Assembly (NCBI GenBank): GCA_021731285.1
Contig: JAKFXR010000030.1
Span: 1 to 47,940 of the forward strand
DNA from: Polaromonas sp.
Lineage (GTDB): Bacteria; Pseudomonadota; Gammaproteobacteria; Burkholderiales; Burkholderiaceae_C
Direction of reading: 5' to 3'
Length of the DNA: 47,940 nt
This document shows, piece after piece, positions 32,959 through 41,446 of the stretch (position 1 is its first letter; the number at the start of each line of letters is the position of its first letter). The notes beneath the pieces were generated by a model that saw only the letters and a list, made by a program, of their open reading frames with translations, made no database searches and had not been told where the DNA came from. The translations under genes and the position numbers were made by a program.

Positions 32959-33144
32959 TCAAGCAGCGCCGGGCGTGCCCGGGAGCAAAAAAGCCAGTCC
33001 CCGGCAACGCGGGCACTCGGTGATCACCGTCTGTTTTTCAACCTCGAAATCCTCGGTGATGTTCTCACTGTCAATGCGCAATTCGCCCGTGCCGTTGCAG
33101 TCGGGACAGGGCGTGCGCTGAAATCCGGTGGTGGCTTCTGACAA
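32959..33144 (-). CDS. Small CxxC zinc-knuckle protein
   Basis: A 61-residue protein with two CxxC pairs in PCPDCNGTGEL and ITECPRCRGLAFL, the layout of a half DnaJ-type zinc finger (CPxCxGxG). The two pairs, about 30 residues apart, should bind one zinc ion. The start is TTG at 33144 with a strong AGGAG six bases upstream. Nothing shows its partner; a chaperone- or RNA-related role would be a guess. It lies downstream of aceA on the same strand, beyond the aceA terminator. Confidence 0.75.
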   Translation of the reverse strand: MSEATTGFQRTPCPDCNGTGELRIDSENITEDFEVEKQTVITECPRCRGLAFLLPGTPGAA

Positions 33145-33199
33145 GGTTGTCTCCTGTAGCTTTTTGTTACACCGGACTTTACGCCAAATCGAGCACGTG

Positions 33200-33234
33200 A
33201 AAAAGCCCGGCTAAAGCGATGCTTCAAGCCGGGC
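33200..33234 (-). terminator. Intrinsic terminator after aceA
   Basis: On the minus strand GCCCGGCT-(14-base loop)-AGCCGGGC is followed by TTTTT. It lies 43 bases after the aceA stop codon. Confidence 0.85.
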
Positions 33235-33277
33235 CGGAGGACTCCCCTGTTCAGGAGTCATGAACATTCAGACCTGC

Positions 33278-34597
33278 TCAGTGGAACTGCTCTTCCTCGG
33301 TCGAACCTGTCAGCGCAGTCACGCTGGACTTGCCGCCCTGGATGGCGGTGGTGACTTCGTCGAAGTAACCGGTGCCGACTTCCTGCTGGTGCGAGACAAA
33401 GGTGTAACCGCGGTCGCGCGCTGCGAATTCGGGCTCCTGCACCTTCTCGATGTACGCCGTCATGCCGCGCTTGACGTAGTCCTGCGAGAGGTCGTACATG
33501 TTGTACCACATGGAGTGGATACCGGCGAGCGTGATGAACTGGTACTTGTATCCCATGGCGCCCAGCTCGCGCTGGAACTTGGCAATGGTCGCGTCGTCGA
33601 GGTTCTTCTTCCAGTTGAACGATGGCGAGCAGTTGTAGGCCAGCATCTTGCCGGGGTGCACCTTGTGCACGGCATCAGCAAACTGTTTGGCAAACTCCAG
33701 GTCGGGCGTGCCGGTTTCGCACCACACCAGGTCAGCGTAATGCGCGTAGGCATTGGCGCGCGACACGGCCTGGTCCAGGCCCTTGCGGGTCTTGTAAAAA
33801 CCTTCAGCCGTGCGCTCACCGGTCAGGAAAGGCTTGTCGATCTCGTCGTAGTCCGAGGTCAGCAGGTCAGCGGCTTCCGCATCGGTGCGGGCAATCACCA
33901 GGGTGGGCACGCCCAGGACGTCGGCCGCCATGCGGGCGGCGATCAGCTTCTGGCAGGACTCGCGGGTCGGCAGCAACACCTTGCCACCCATGTGGCCGCA
34001 TTTTTTGACCGATGCGAGCTGGTCTTCCCAGTGCACGCCACCGGCGCCGGCCTTGATCATGGCCTTCATCAACTCAAAAGCATTGAGCACGCCGCCAAAA
34101 CCGGCTTCGGCATCGGCCACGATAGGGGCGAAGTAGTCAATGTAGTCCTTGTCGCCGGAATCAATGCCTTTGGAGTGCTGGATCTCGTCGGCACGGCGGA
34201 AGGTGTTGTTGATGGTTTCAACAACCTTGGGCACCGAGTCCACCGGGTACAGCGACTGGTCAGGGTACATGCTGGAGTAGGTGTTGTTGTCGGCGGCGAC
34301 CTGCCAGCCCGACAAATAGATGGCCTTCACGCCAGCCTTGACCTGTTGCATGGCCTGGCCACCAGTGAGCGCACCCAGGCAGTTCACGTAGGGCTCGCTG
34401 TGCAGGATGTTCCACAGCTTTTCTGCGCCGCGACGGGCCAGCGTGTGCTCGATCGGAAAGGAGCCGCGCAGACGCACGACGTCGGCAGCGCTGTAACCGC
34501 GCTTGATGCCTTTCCAGCGGGGATTGGTCGCCCAGTCTTTTTCAAGAGCGGAGATTTGCTGCTCGCGGCTCAGTTGTTCGGTCAGGGTCTGTGGCAT
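33278..34597 (-). CDS. aceA: Isocitrate lyase
   Basis: A 439-residue enzyme splitting isocitrate to succinate and glyoxylate, the first step of the glyoxylate shunt needed for growth on acetate, fatty acids or stored polyhydroxybutyrate. The signature KKCGHMGGK holds the catalytic Cys200. [32 protein letters not shown] (metal-binding Asp), [13 protein letters not shown] and [11 protein letters not shown] are all family blocks. Length matches bacterial isocitrate lyases of about 430 residues. CTGGAG precedes the ATG. No malate synthase is linked. A palindrome-rich AT-rich region upstream is the probable control site. Confidence 0.98.
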   Translation of the reverse strand: MPQTLTEQLSREQQISALEKDWATNPRWKGIKRGYSAADVVRLRGSFPIEHTLARRGAEKLWNILHSEPYVNCLGALTGGQAMQQVKAGVKAIYLSGWQVAADNNTYSSMYPDQSLYPVDSVPKVVETINNTFRRADEIQHSKGIDSGDKDYIDYFAPIVADAEAGFGGVLNAFELMKAMIKAGAGGVHWEDQLASVKKCGHMGGKVLLPTRESCQKLIAARMAADVLGVPTLVIARTDAEAADLLTSDYDEIDKPFLTGERTAEGFYKTRKGLDQAVSRANAYAHYADLVWCETGTPDLEFAKQFADAVHKVHPGKMLAYNCSPSFNWKKNLDDATIAKFQRELGAMGYKYQFITLAGIHSMWYNMYDLSQDYVKRGMTAYIEKVQEPEFAARDRGYTFVSHQQEVGTGYFDEVTTAIQGGKSSVTALTGSTEEEQFH

Positions 34598-34718
34598 GTG
34601 GAACTCCAGAAGTTAAAGAAACCGTTGAAACGAAACCCTTGCAAATTGCAGGCCCGCGTGGGTTCGTTTGAAGACAGGCTACTGTAAGTCATCTACAAGA
34701 CCTTGAAAAGCTCTTATG

Positions 34719-34809
34719 TCTTATATAAGATAAAAATTAAAATGAATGAAATCAACGGACTTACGCTACATTTTCTTTATATGAAATTTTATTTCTCATA
34801 TTGAGAAAT
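34719..34809. promoter_or_regulatory. AT-rich control region upstream of aceA with two palindromes
   Basis: The 368-base gap 34598-34965 has no gene. Its middle is far more AT-rich than its surroundings and holds two perfect dyads: TCTTATATAAGA at 34719-34730, and ATTTCTCA-TAT-TGAGAAAT at 34791-34809, followed by a half-like ATTGTGAAATTC at 34844. The 19-base dyad has the size and spacing of an operator for a dimeric regulator of IclR or similar type. It is 194 bases upstream of aceA and 157 bases beyond the stop codon of the gene at 34966, so aceA is the only gene it can precede. Confidence 0.55.
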
Positions 34810-34965
34810 AGTGCTGCAATGCACCATTGTCGATTATCCATATTGTGAAATTCATTTTGCAGGTGATGGAATGCCATGCACGGCTTTGAAAACTCCGCAC
34901 CGCGCTGGCGCGAGAAGCCGCCTCTCGTTTCGCCGTCCACTGGTTCACTCATCCGCCGCTGGGGA

Positions 34966-35424
34966 TCACGCCGGTTTGTGCATCCAGTCGCCGCTTTCGA
35001 TGATGGGACAAGCCGCAACATGCGCCGGATTGATCTCGTAGACGATGCAGTTCAACGCCGCTGCGGGCAAAACGTCACCCGCCTGTCTCATGGGGTGCAC
35101 CTCCATCTCGCGCTTGACGTACTCGCCCGTCTGTTGCGGCCAGACTCCCTCGATCACGTCCAGCTGCCTTTCCAGATCAGAAGTGATTTCATAGATCTCC
35201 CCCCACACCGGACGGTCCCCGACCAGCACCACCCCAGGATAGGCCCCGAGGCTATGCAACACACCCAAAATACTGGCGCGGCCCACAAACCGCGGGGGCG
35301 GCTGCAAACGCGTGATGTCGTTGGCACCGCCGGCGCGCAAGGTTCCGTACACAAAAACATGACGCCTTGCAGCGGCATCTTGCGCTGGCGCATCTGGCTT
35401 GGGCGCGGACGGGGTTTGAGGCAT
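34966..35424 (-). CDS. Gamma-glutamylcyclotransferase-like (AIG2/GGCT) protein
   Basis: A 152-residue protein with the GGCT-fold signature HVFVYGTLRAGGAN (the YGTLR motif binds the gamma-glutamyl group), then YPGVVLVGDRPVWGEIYEI and LERQLDVIEGVWPQQTGEYVKRE, whose Glu is the likely catalytic residue. Such proteins release 5-oxoproline from gamma-glutamyl compounds, though many are uncharacterised. I take the ATG at 35424 as start; an upstream in-frame start at 35496 would run into the divergent transporter gene. It diverges from the EamA gene across 61 bases. Confidence 0.85.
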   Translation of the reverse strand: MPQTPSAPKPDAPAQDAAARRHVFVYGTLRAGGANDITRLQPPPRFVGRASILGVLHSLGAYPGVVLVGDRPVWGEIYEITSDLERQLDVIEGVWPQQTGEYVKREMEVHPMRQAGDVLPAAALNCIVYEINPAHVAACPIIESGDWMHKPA

Positions 35425-35485
35425 GATTTCGTGCAAACCTGCCGGCAGCGGCAGTTTGCCCGCACACCAACAAGAAATTGATCTG

Positions 35486-36421
35486 ATGAATCGCATTGTG
35501 GCTTACGCCTGTCTCGCGCTGAGCATGTCGCTGGTTGGCAGCTATGTGGCGCTGTCCAAACCCCTGGTGGCGGTGTTTCCGGTGTTCCTGCTGGCCTGGC
35601 TGCGCTTCGGCATAGGGGGTGCGGCCATGCTGCACTGGCTGAAGAAGCCCGCAGATGAAACCCCCATGACGCGCAAGACGCGGCAACTCGTCTTTCTGGA
35701 ATCTTTTTTCGGCAACTTCCTCTTTTCAGTCTGCATGCTGTTTGGCGTGAGCATGACCAGCGCAGTGGCTGCCGGGGTGATCATGGCCGCGCTGCCTGCG
35801 GCGGTGGCGGTCATGAGCCGGGTGTTTCTGCGCGAACACATCAGCCCACGCACCTGGGGCGGCGTTGCCTGCGCGGTGGTCGGCATCGCTCTCTTTTCGC
35901 TATCAAAATATGAGCACACTTCCCTTGCGGGTAAAGGGCAGGACTCCAATTTTCTGCTTGACTCTTCGTGGGTCGGGCATTTGCTGCTGGTGGGCGCGGT
36001 CCTGTGCGAAGCGGCGTACGCGGTCATCGGCAAAAAGCTCACCGGCGTCCTCAGCCCCAAGCGCATCACCGCATTGGTCAACCTCTGGGGCTTTGTGCTG
36101 ATCACGCCCTTCGGCCTGTGGGCGGCGTGGGGATTCAACTTCGCCGGCGTGGCCCCCGCCAGCTGGCAGTTGCTGCTGTTTTACGCGCTGGCTGCCAGCA
36201 TCTGGACAGTGTGGTTATGGATGACAGGTCTGAAAACCATTGATTCAAGTCAGGCGGGCGTGTTTACCGTGTTTCTGCCTGTCAGCGCTGCGGCAGTCGG
36301 TGTGCTGTTTCTGGATGAAGTTTTGAACAGCCTGCAACTGGCTGCCTTCGGCATCGCATTGGCCGGTGTTGTGCTGGCCACCCTGCCCCAGCGAAACAGG
36401 CATGCCAGTAGTGCCCTCTGA
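35486..36421 (+). CDS. EamA-family (DMT) transporter with in-frame repeat insertion
   Basis: A 311-residue drug/metabolite transporter with ten hydrophobic segments in two EamA repeats: VGSYVALSKPLVAVFPVFLLAWLRFG in the first, and GLKTIDSSQAGVFTVFLPVSAAAVGVLFLDE in the second. Substrates of the family are varied and none can be assigned. The ATG at 35486 gives the family-like start MNRIVAYACLALSMSLVGS. The loop SKYEHTSLAGKGQDSN after VVGIALFSL is encoded by a copy of the hairpin repeat and is an insertion between membrane segments 5 and 6. Its stop is one base from the convergent stop of the next gene, so no terminator fits between. Confidence 0.9.
   Translation: MNRIVAYACLALSMSLVGSYVALSKPLVAVFPVFLLAWLRFGIGGAAMLHWLKKPADETPMTRKTRQLVFLESFFGNFLFSVCMLFGVSMTSAVAAGVIMAALPAAVAVMSRVFLREHISPRTWGGVACAVVGIALFSLSKYEHTSLAGKGQDSNFLLDSSWVGHLLLVGAVLCEAAYAVIGKKLTGVLSPKRITALVNLWGFVLITPFGLWAAWGFNFAGVAPASWQLLLFYALAASIWTVWLWMTGLKTIDSSQAGVFTVFLPVSAAAVGVLFLDEVLNSLQLAAFGIALAGVVLATLPQRNRHASSAL
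35899..35948. repeat. Hairpin repeat copy inside the EamA gene
   Basis: GCTATCAAAATATGAGC followed by ACACTTCCCTTGCGGGTAAAGGGCAGGACTC; the second half aligns almost base for base with the copy in pgeF (7621). It is read in frame and adds a hydrophilic loop to the transporter. Confidence 0.6.
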
Positions 36422-36422
36422 C

Positions 36423-37106
36423 CTACGGCGTGAGACACCACGGAGCCGTGTTGTGCACCAGGCCCATCCACAGTGCCCAAAGCGAAGTCGCCAGCAAGGC
36501 CAGCCCCGCCAGTCGTACAGCCCACTGACCTGACCCCGGCTTGCGCAATCGCAACCAGAGCCAGGGACCGGCCATCAGCGAAACGCTGCTGCCCAAAGCA
36601 AACAGTCCCATCACGGCAGCACCTTCAACAACGTTGCTGGTAAGGGCCGCCACCAACAAGGCAGAGTACAGCAGGCCACACGGCAGCAGTGCCCATAAAG
36701 CACCCAACAGCAGCGCTCCTCCCCCATTGCCTGCTCCGGAAGTGACAGAGCGTACCTTGCGCCACACCTGTCGCCCGGTGTTTTCAAGCCAGACGGGCTG
36801 GCGCGCCTGCCATAGCAGCATCAAGCCCAACATGGCCGCAGCCACATGAAACATCGTCCAGACCGGTCTGAGCGCCGCGGACTCGATGCTGAGCCAGCCC
36901 AGTCCCTGCATCGACGCCGCGGCCAGCCCCCCCAGGGCCGAATATCCCGCCAGGCGACCGGCCTGAAACATCCAGAGCGTTCGTGTTTGTTTACCCACGC
37001 CACCCGCGCGGCCAATACCGGCACAGGCCGCACCGCACATGGCCACGCAATGCGGCCCGCCTACAAGACCCATCAACAAAGCGGTGGCGGCGAGTGCGGT
37101 TTGCAT
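36423..37106 (-). CDS. DsbD_2/TauE-like membrane protein (copper or cbb3-maturation associated)
   Basis: A 227-residue membrane protein with about six hydrophobic segments. The first contains MGLVGGPHCVAMCGAACAG, a metal-binding GxHCxxMCG motif of the UreH/DsbD_2 group (annotated as sulfite exporter TauE/SafE family). Another conserved part is LLGALWALLPCGLLYSALLVAA with a second Cys. This group is often found beside cbb3 oxidase genes and is thought to act in copper supply or redox maturation. Here it follows hemN by 12 bases on the same strand, near fnr and ccoNOQP, which supports that role. It is not a proven TauE. Confidence 0.82.
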   Translation of the reverse strand: MQTALAATALLMGLVGGPHCVAMCGAACAGIGRAGGVGKQTRTLWMFQAGRLAGYSALGGLAAASMQGLGWLSIESAALRPVWTMFHVAAAMLGLMLLWQARQPVWLENTGRQVWRKVRSVTSGAGNGGGALLLGALWALLPCGLLYSALLVAALTSNVVEGAAVMGLFALGSSVSLMAGPWLWLRLRKPGSGQWAVRLAGLALLATSLWALWMGLVHNTAPWCLTP

Positions 37107-37118
37107 CGATGGCTGACG

Positions 37119-38501
37119 TCAGATGATTCTGGAAAATCGCGCACGGTTTCGATCGACCTGCAGGTAGCGGTCAAAAACCATGGCTACCGCGCGTACAAAA
37201 AACCAGCCTTTCGCCGTTACCTCAATTCCCGAATCACTCACGGTGACCAGGCCTTGTTCTGCCAGCACGCCAAGCGCTTCAAGCTCAGTCGCAAAATAGG
37301 TCCGGAAATCGATCAGGTAGGCCAGCTCGACCGACTCAAAGTGCAGCAGGCCCTGGCACATCAAGGCCATGATCACTGTGCGCCGTACGAGATCGTCGCG
37401 CGTCAATGCCATGCCACGGACCACGGGAAGCCGCCCCTGATCCAGATGGTCGTAGTACTCCTCCAGTGTCTTGGCGTTCTGGCTGTAGGTCGCACCCACC
37501 CTGCCAATAGCCGAAACTCCCAGCGCGATCAGGTCGCAGTCGGGTTGGGTGCTGTAGCCCTGGAAATTGCGGTGCAACCGGCCCTGGCGCTTGGCAATCG
37601 CCAGCGCGTCGCCCGGCAAGGCAAAGTGGTCCATGCCCACGTAAACATAACCAGCCTCTTCAAATGCAGCCAGTGAGCGGGACAACATGGCGGTCCTGTC
37701 CGCGGCAGCAGGCAATTGCGCAGTCACTATCCGGCGTTGCGGCTTGAAACGCTCGGGCAGATGCGCGTAGGCGTACAGCGCGACCCGGTCGGGACGCAAC
37801 TGCGCGACCTGCGCCAGGGTTCGATCAAAGGACTCCTTCGTCTGCCGGGGCAAGCCATAAATCAGGTCAACGTTGACAGACTCAAAGTCCAGCCGGCGTG
37901 CCGCCTCGACCAATGCAAACACCTGCTCCGTAGCCTGCACCCGGTGGACTGCATGTTGCACGGCGGGGTCAAAATCCTGCACGCCAAAACTCAAACGGTT
38001 AAACCCCAACTCGGCCAACACGGCCAGGCGGGCCGGATCGACAGTTCTGGGGTCAACTTCTATTGAATACTCACCGCCAGGGGCCAGCGTGAAGCTGCGC
38101 CGCAACATGGCCATGAGGCCGCGCAATTCTTCATCGCTCAGAAAAGTGGGCGTGCCGCCGCCAAGATGCAGTTGACTGACGACTTGACCGGTCCCGATAT
38201 GCGCGGTGTGCAAATCCACTTCCTGGGCGAGATAGCGCAAATAGGGCTGGGCCCGATCGTGGTGTTTTGTAATGATCTTGTTACAGGCGCAGTAGTAACA
38301 AAGAGACTCACAAAAAGGGATATGAACATACAGTGACAGCGGCATGACCATGGCAGCGGCACCCATGCGCCGCTGCTTGAGCGCCTGGACGTACTCCTCC
38401 GCGGCAAACGCGTCAACAAACCGGTCTGCAGTCGGGTACGAGGTGTAGCGCGGCCCGGGCAGGTCAAACTGCCGCAAAAGATCAGGCGAAACAACAGTCA
38501 T
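37119..38501 (-). CDS. hemN: Oxygen-independent coproporphyrinogen III oxidase
   Basis: A 460-residue radical SAM enzyme that decarboxylates coproporphyrinogen III to protoporphyrinogen IX without O2. The [4Fe-4S] ligands lie in PFCESLCYYCACNKI (C-x3-C-x2-C plus the extra Cys of HemN). LHLGGGTPTFLS, EVDPRTVD, YGLPRQT, and YVYVGMDHFALPGDALA are HemN blocks. The ATG at 38501 with GAGGTATATCC upstream is preferred over an in-frame ATG at 38594. An FNR box lies 52 bases upstream. It gives heme under low oxygen, fitting the adjacent cbb3 oxidase. Confidence 0.97.
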   Translation of the reverse strand: MTVVSPDLLRQFDLPGPRYTSYPTADRFVDAFAAEEYVQALKQRRMGAAAMVMPLSLYVHIPFCESLCYYCACNKIITKHHDRAQPYLRYLAQEVDLHTAHIGTGQVVSQLHLGGGTPTFLSDEELRGLMAMLRRSFTLAPGGEYSIEVDPRTVDPARLAVLAELGFNRLSFGVQDFDPAVQHAVHRVQATEQVFALVEAARRLDFESVNVDLIYGLPRQTKESFDRTLAQVAQLRPDRVALYAYAHLPERFKPQRRIVTAQLPAAADRTAMLSRSLAAFEEAGYVYVGMDHFALPGDALAIAKRQGRLHRNFQGYSTQPDCDLIALGVSAIGRVGATYSQNAKTLEEYYDHLDQGRLPVVRGMALTRDDLVRRTVIMALMCQGLLHFESVELAYLIDFRTYFATELEALGVLAEQGLVTVSDSGIEVTAKGWFFVRAVAMVFDRYLQVDRNRARFSRII

Positions 38502-38553
38502 GGATATACCTCGGGATGAATCCTGACTGTGCGGGCAAACGGGGGGGAAGGCT

Positions 38554-38567
38554 TTGACGCAGATCAA
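38554..38567. promoter_or_regulatory. FNR box between hemN and fnr
   Basis: TTGACGCAGATCAA matches TTGAT-N4-ATCAA with one mismatch. It is 52 bases upstream of the hemN ATG, the same spacing as for ccoN and usp, and 102 bases before the fnr ATG, so hemN is the more likely target. Confidence 0.8.
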
Positions 38568-38669
38568 TGCCAAAACAGAGAGGTGACGGGACACTGGTCA
38601 GCCTGTACGCATTGGCGCGCAGGCGCAGCAATGTGCGATACCGAACATCGAAAAGCAAATGCAGGGCCT

Positions 38670-39416
38670 ATGATGAATTGGCCACCACCGGACCGAATGA
38701 CTAAAGAATCCATCAAGATCGCCTGCTCCAACTGCAACCTGCGCGACTTGTGCATGCCGATCGGTCTCGATGCCGCAGAGTTGATCCGGCTGGATGACCT
38801 GGTCGCCACGCGGCGACCCGTCAAACGGGGCACTGCACTGTTCCACAATGGTGAAAAGTTTGCGTCGCTGTATGCCATACGCACAGGATTTTTCAAAACT
38901 CTGGTCACCACGGAAGACGGTCGGGAGCAGGTGACCGGATTTCAGATGGCGGGCGAGATCATCGGGCTCGATGGCATCGTCAACGACCAGCACACCTGTG
39001 ACGCCATCGCCCTGGAGGACGCCGAAATCTGCATCATGCCGTTTGACCGGATTGAGGAAATTTCCCGGGAAGTCAAGGCACTGCAGCACCACGTGCACAA
39101 GATCATGAGCCGGGAAATTGTGCGCGAGCATGGTGTCATGCTGCTGCTCGGAAGCATGCGGGCCGAGGAGCGGCTGGCGGCTTTTCTGCTCAATCTCGTG
39201 CAGCGCCTGCAGGCGCGCGGGTTCTCAAAGTCGGATCTGGTGCTTCGCATGACACGCGAAGAAATCGGCAGCTATCTGGGCATGACACTTGAAACCGTGA
39301 GCCGCACGTTCTCCCGGTTTGCGGACGAAGGTGTCATCCAGGTCCAGCAACGCAAACTGCAGATTCTGGACCCCGACGCGCTCAAGCGCATGGTCAACCT
39401 GCAAGAGTGTCATTGA
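38670..39416 (+). CDS. fnr: FNR-type oxygen-sensing transcriptional regulator
   Basis: A 248-residue Crp/FNR regulator. Oxygen-labile [4Fe-4S] ligands are Cys19, Cys22 and Cys28 in ACSNCNLRDLCMPIG, and Cys110 in NDQHTCDAI. A cyclic-nucleotide-binding-like fold follows (RGTALFHNGEKFASLYAIRTGFFKT), then a dimerisation helix and the HTH REEIGSYLGMTLETVSRTFSRF, whose E-x2-S-R contacts match FNR rather than CRP. Under low O2 it should activate genes with TTGAT-N4-ATCAA sites; several lie in this window. The start is either ATG at 38670 or ATG at 38697; the first has AGGG four bases before. It overlaps convergently by 23 bases with the small membrane gene. Confidence 0.95.
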   Translation: MMNWPPPDRMTKESIKIACSNCNLRDLCMPIGLDAAELIRLDDLVATRRPVKRGTALFHNGEKFASLYAIRTGFFKTLVTTEDGREQVTGFQMAGEIIGLDGIVNDQHTCDAIALEDAEICIMPFDRIEEISREVKALQHHVHKIMSREIVREHGVMLLLGSMRAEERLAAFLLNLVQRLQARGFSKSDLVLRMTREEIGSYLGMTLETVSRTFSRFADEGVIQVQQRKLQILDPDALKRMVNLQECH

Positions 39417-39669
39417 CCGTTTTCTCCGGTCTGGAAAGCCACAAGACGAGACTGCTGCAGGCCATGGCAATCAACCAGAACAGAAAAAACGCAACCGTGT
39501 AGATCGCCTGACGTGAGGGTTGTGCGCTTTGACCAGGCCAGTGGACCTCTGCGGGATCAATCACCGCAAAGACCAGTCCCTGCAACAGACAGGCCGCCAG
39601 AAAAGCCGGCCAGGCAATCAGCACCCAGGTTTTCGTCCTGGACGCTCCATGGAGTTCAAGGTTTTTCAA
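39394..39669 (-). CDS. Small membrane protein at the end of the cco cluster
   Basis: A 91-residue protein with two hydrophobic segments (VLIAWPAFLAACLLQGLVFAV and IYTVAFFLFWLIAMACSSLVLWL). The start is a TTG at 39669 with a strong AGGAGG upstream, overlapping the end of the ccoH-like gene by 14 bases. It has no motif I recognise. Its position as the last gene of the ccoG-ccoH transcript suggests a link to cbb3 oxidase assembly. Its 3' end overlaps fnr on the other strand. Confidence 0.65.
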   Translation of the reverse strand: MKNLELHGASRTKTWVLIAWPAFLAACLLQGLVFAVIDPAEVHWPGQSAQPSRQAIYTVAFFLFWLIAMACSSLVLWLSRPEKTVNDTLAG

Positions 39670-39940
39670 GGGTCCGGCCTCCTGTTGCGCTGTGGTTGCG
39701 CCCCATCTGCGCGGGCTGCAACGGCGGCGGCGCCACCTGCACCTGCTTGCGAATCTCAACTCCCGCCAGGTAGTTGTCCTCCGGCACCACAGCGTCGGGG
39801 CCCTGGAAGATGTAGACGGCCGTCACCGCGCATGCCAGCACAGCCGAAAGCGGACCGGAGATCACCATCCAGACGTAAGGCTCCTTCCACCAGGGCCGGG
39901 CGACGGGCAGTTGTTCTTCAGAATTGTTCAGGGTTTGCAT
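39656..39940 (-). CDS. ccoH: CcoH/FixH-like small cbb3 assembly protein
   Basis: A 94-residue protein with one membrane segment (WMVISGPLSAVLACAVTAVYIF) preceded by PWWKEPYVW, which matches the short CcoH/FixH type found after ccoG. It lacks most of the periplasmic domain of longer FixH proteins. CcoH is needed for stable assembly of cbb3 oxidase. AGGAG lies before the ATG, 10 bases after ccoG. The symbol is given by context; similarity alone is modest. Confidence 0.72.
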   Translation of the reverse strand: MQTLNNSEEQLPVARPWWKEPYVWMVISGPLSAVLACAVTAVYIFQGPDAVVPEDNYLAGVEIRKQVQVAPPPLQPAQMGRNHSATGGRTLEKP

Positions 39941-39950
39941 GCACTGACTC

Positions 39951-41438
39951 CTAACGCGGCACCAGAAAAACTGACTTCTCGATCACCTCATCCCGTTCAA
40001 CGGCCTGGGTCGTGATTGAAAACTCAATCGGGTGAGAGCCTGGCGAAGCAGCATCCTGTGGCAACTGCACACGCACCGGGACCCAGCGGGATTGAGCAGC
40101 ATCCACCGCCACCAGGGTCTCGGACACGATGCTCGCACGGTCCAGACCTGTCACCTGAATCCGGTACCGCTGATCACGTTCTGTTGCATTCATGATTTGC
40201 AGGCGGTAGACGTTTTCAACCTGTCCCTGCCCAACCACACGCGCAATCGCCCCCCGGTCCCGCACCACATCGACCCGGAAGGAATGACGCGAAAGCAGGC
40301 TCCCCAACAAGCCCATGCTGACAGCCGCCAGAACACCGGTGTAAATCAGGACCCTGGGCCGCAGGACCCGCCGGAACATGGCCCCACGTGACAGTTTCCG
40401 GGTCACGCCGTTTTGCGTGCTGTTGCGGATCAACCCGCGCGGATAGTGCATCTTGTCCATGACGCCGTTGCATACATCAATACAGGCCGAGCAACTGATG
40501 CATTCGTACTGCAGCCCGTTGCGGATATCGATGCCCGTAGGACAGACCTGCACACAAAGACCACAGTCAATGCAGTCTCCCAGACCCTTGGCGTGGTACT
40601 GCTCCGGGGTATCGCTTCGCGGACGCGCTCCCCGCCCCTCCCCGCGAACTTCGTCATAGGTGACGATCAGCGTATCGCGGTCAAACATCGCGCTCTGAAA
40701 ACGCGCATAAGGGCACATATACTTGCACACCTGCTCACGCATCCAGCCCGCGTTACCGTAGGTGGCAAAGCCGTAGAACAGCACCCAGAACGACTCCCAC
40801 GGACCCAGGGACAAATCCGCGACCGATCCGGCCAGCTCCTTGATCGGGGTGAAGTAGCCGACAAAGGTAAATCCGGTCCACAAGCCGATCGCAATCCAGA
40901 CTGCGTGTTTGGCGCTCTTGCGTGCCAGCTTGTTGGCACCCATTGGCGCCTTGTCGAGTCGCATGCGGGCGGTGCGGTCGCCCTCGATTTTTCGCTCAAC
41001 CCACATGAAGATTTCGGTATACACCGTTTGCGGACAGGTGTAGCCGCACCAGAGCCGCCCCGCCACCGCAGTGAACAGGAACAGCGACAGGGCAGAGATG
41101 ATGAGCAAGCCCGTCAGATAAATCAGGTCCTGCGGATACAGCACCAGATTGAAAATATAAAACCGCCGTGCCACGAGATCAAACAACATGGCTTGCCGGT
41201 CATTCATGGACAACCAGGGCAGTCCGTAAAAAACCAGCTGCGTCGCCCACACCATGGCCCAGCGCCAGCGGTTGAACCAGCCGGAAACACTGCGCGCGTA
41301 AATTGTCTGTTCAGACTGATACAGCGAAGCGATGGTCGACGAATCGTCGTGCGCCGCTGCGCCCGCCGGCAGACCCTCCACGGCCACAATCGGAATGACC
41401 CGTTTTGCCGGGCCGCGCAGGTCAGGAGGAACAGCCAC
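39951..41438 (-). CDS. ccoG: Cytochrome c oxidase accessory protein CcoG (FixG)
   Basis: A 495-residue membrane-bound iron-sulphur protein that supports maturation of cbb3 oxidase, with a role in copper handling reported for the family. About five membrane segments occur in the first 250 residues, including VAGRLWCGYTCPQTVYTEIFMWVER with the first Cys pair. The ferredoxin domain has two clusters in CIDCGLCVQVCPTGIDIRNGLQY-type spacing and ECISCSACIDVCN. An Ig-like periplasmic domain follows the last membrane segment. It is 8 bases after ccoP in the same operon. Confidence 0.96.
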   Translation of the reverse strand: MAVPPDLRGPAKRVIPIVAVEGLPAGAAAHDDSSTIASLYQSEQTIYARSVSGWFNRWRWAMVWATQLVFYGLPWLSMNDRQAMLFDLVARRFYIFNLVLYPQDLIYLTGLLIISALSLFLFTAVAGRLWCGYTCPQTVYTEIFMWVERKIEGDRTARMRLDKAPMGANKLARKSAKHAVWIAIGLWTGFTFVGYFTPIKELAGSVADLSLGPWESFWVLFYGFATYGNAGWMREQVCKYMCPYARFQSAMFDRDTLIVTYDEVRGEGRGARPRSDTPEQYHAKGLGDCIDCGLCVQVCPTGIDIRNGLQYECISCSACIDVCNGVMDKMHYPRGLIRNSTQNGVTRKLSRGAMFRRVLRPRVLIYTGVLAAVSMGLLGSLLSRHSFRVDVVRDRGAIARVVGQGQVENVYRLQIMNATERDQRYRIQVTGLDRASIVSETLVAVDAAQSRWVPVRVQLPQDAASPGSHPIEFSITTQAVERDEVIEKSVFLVPR

Positions 41439-41446
41439 TCAGTGCC

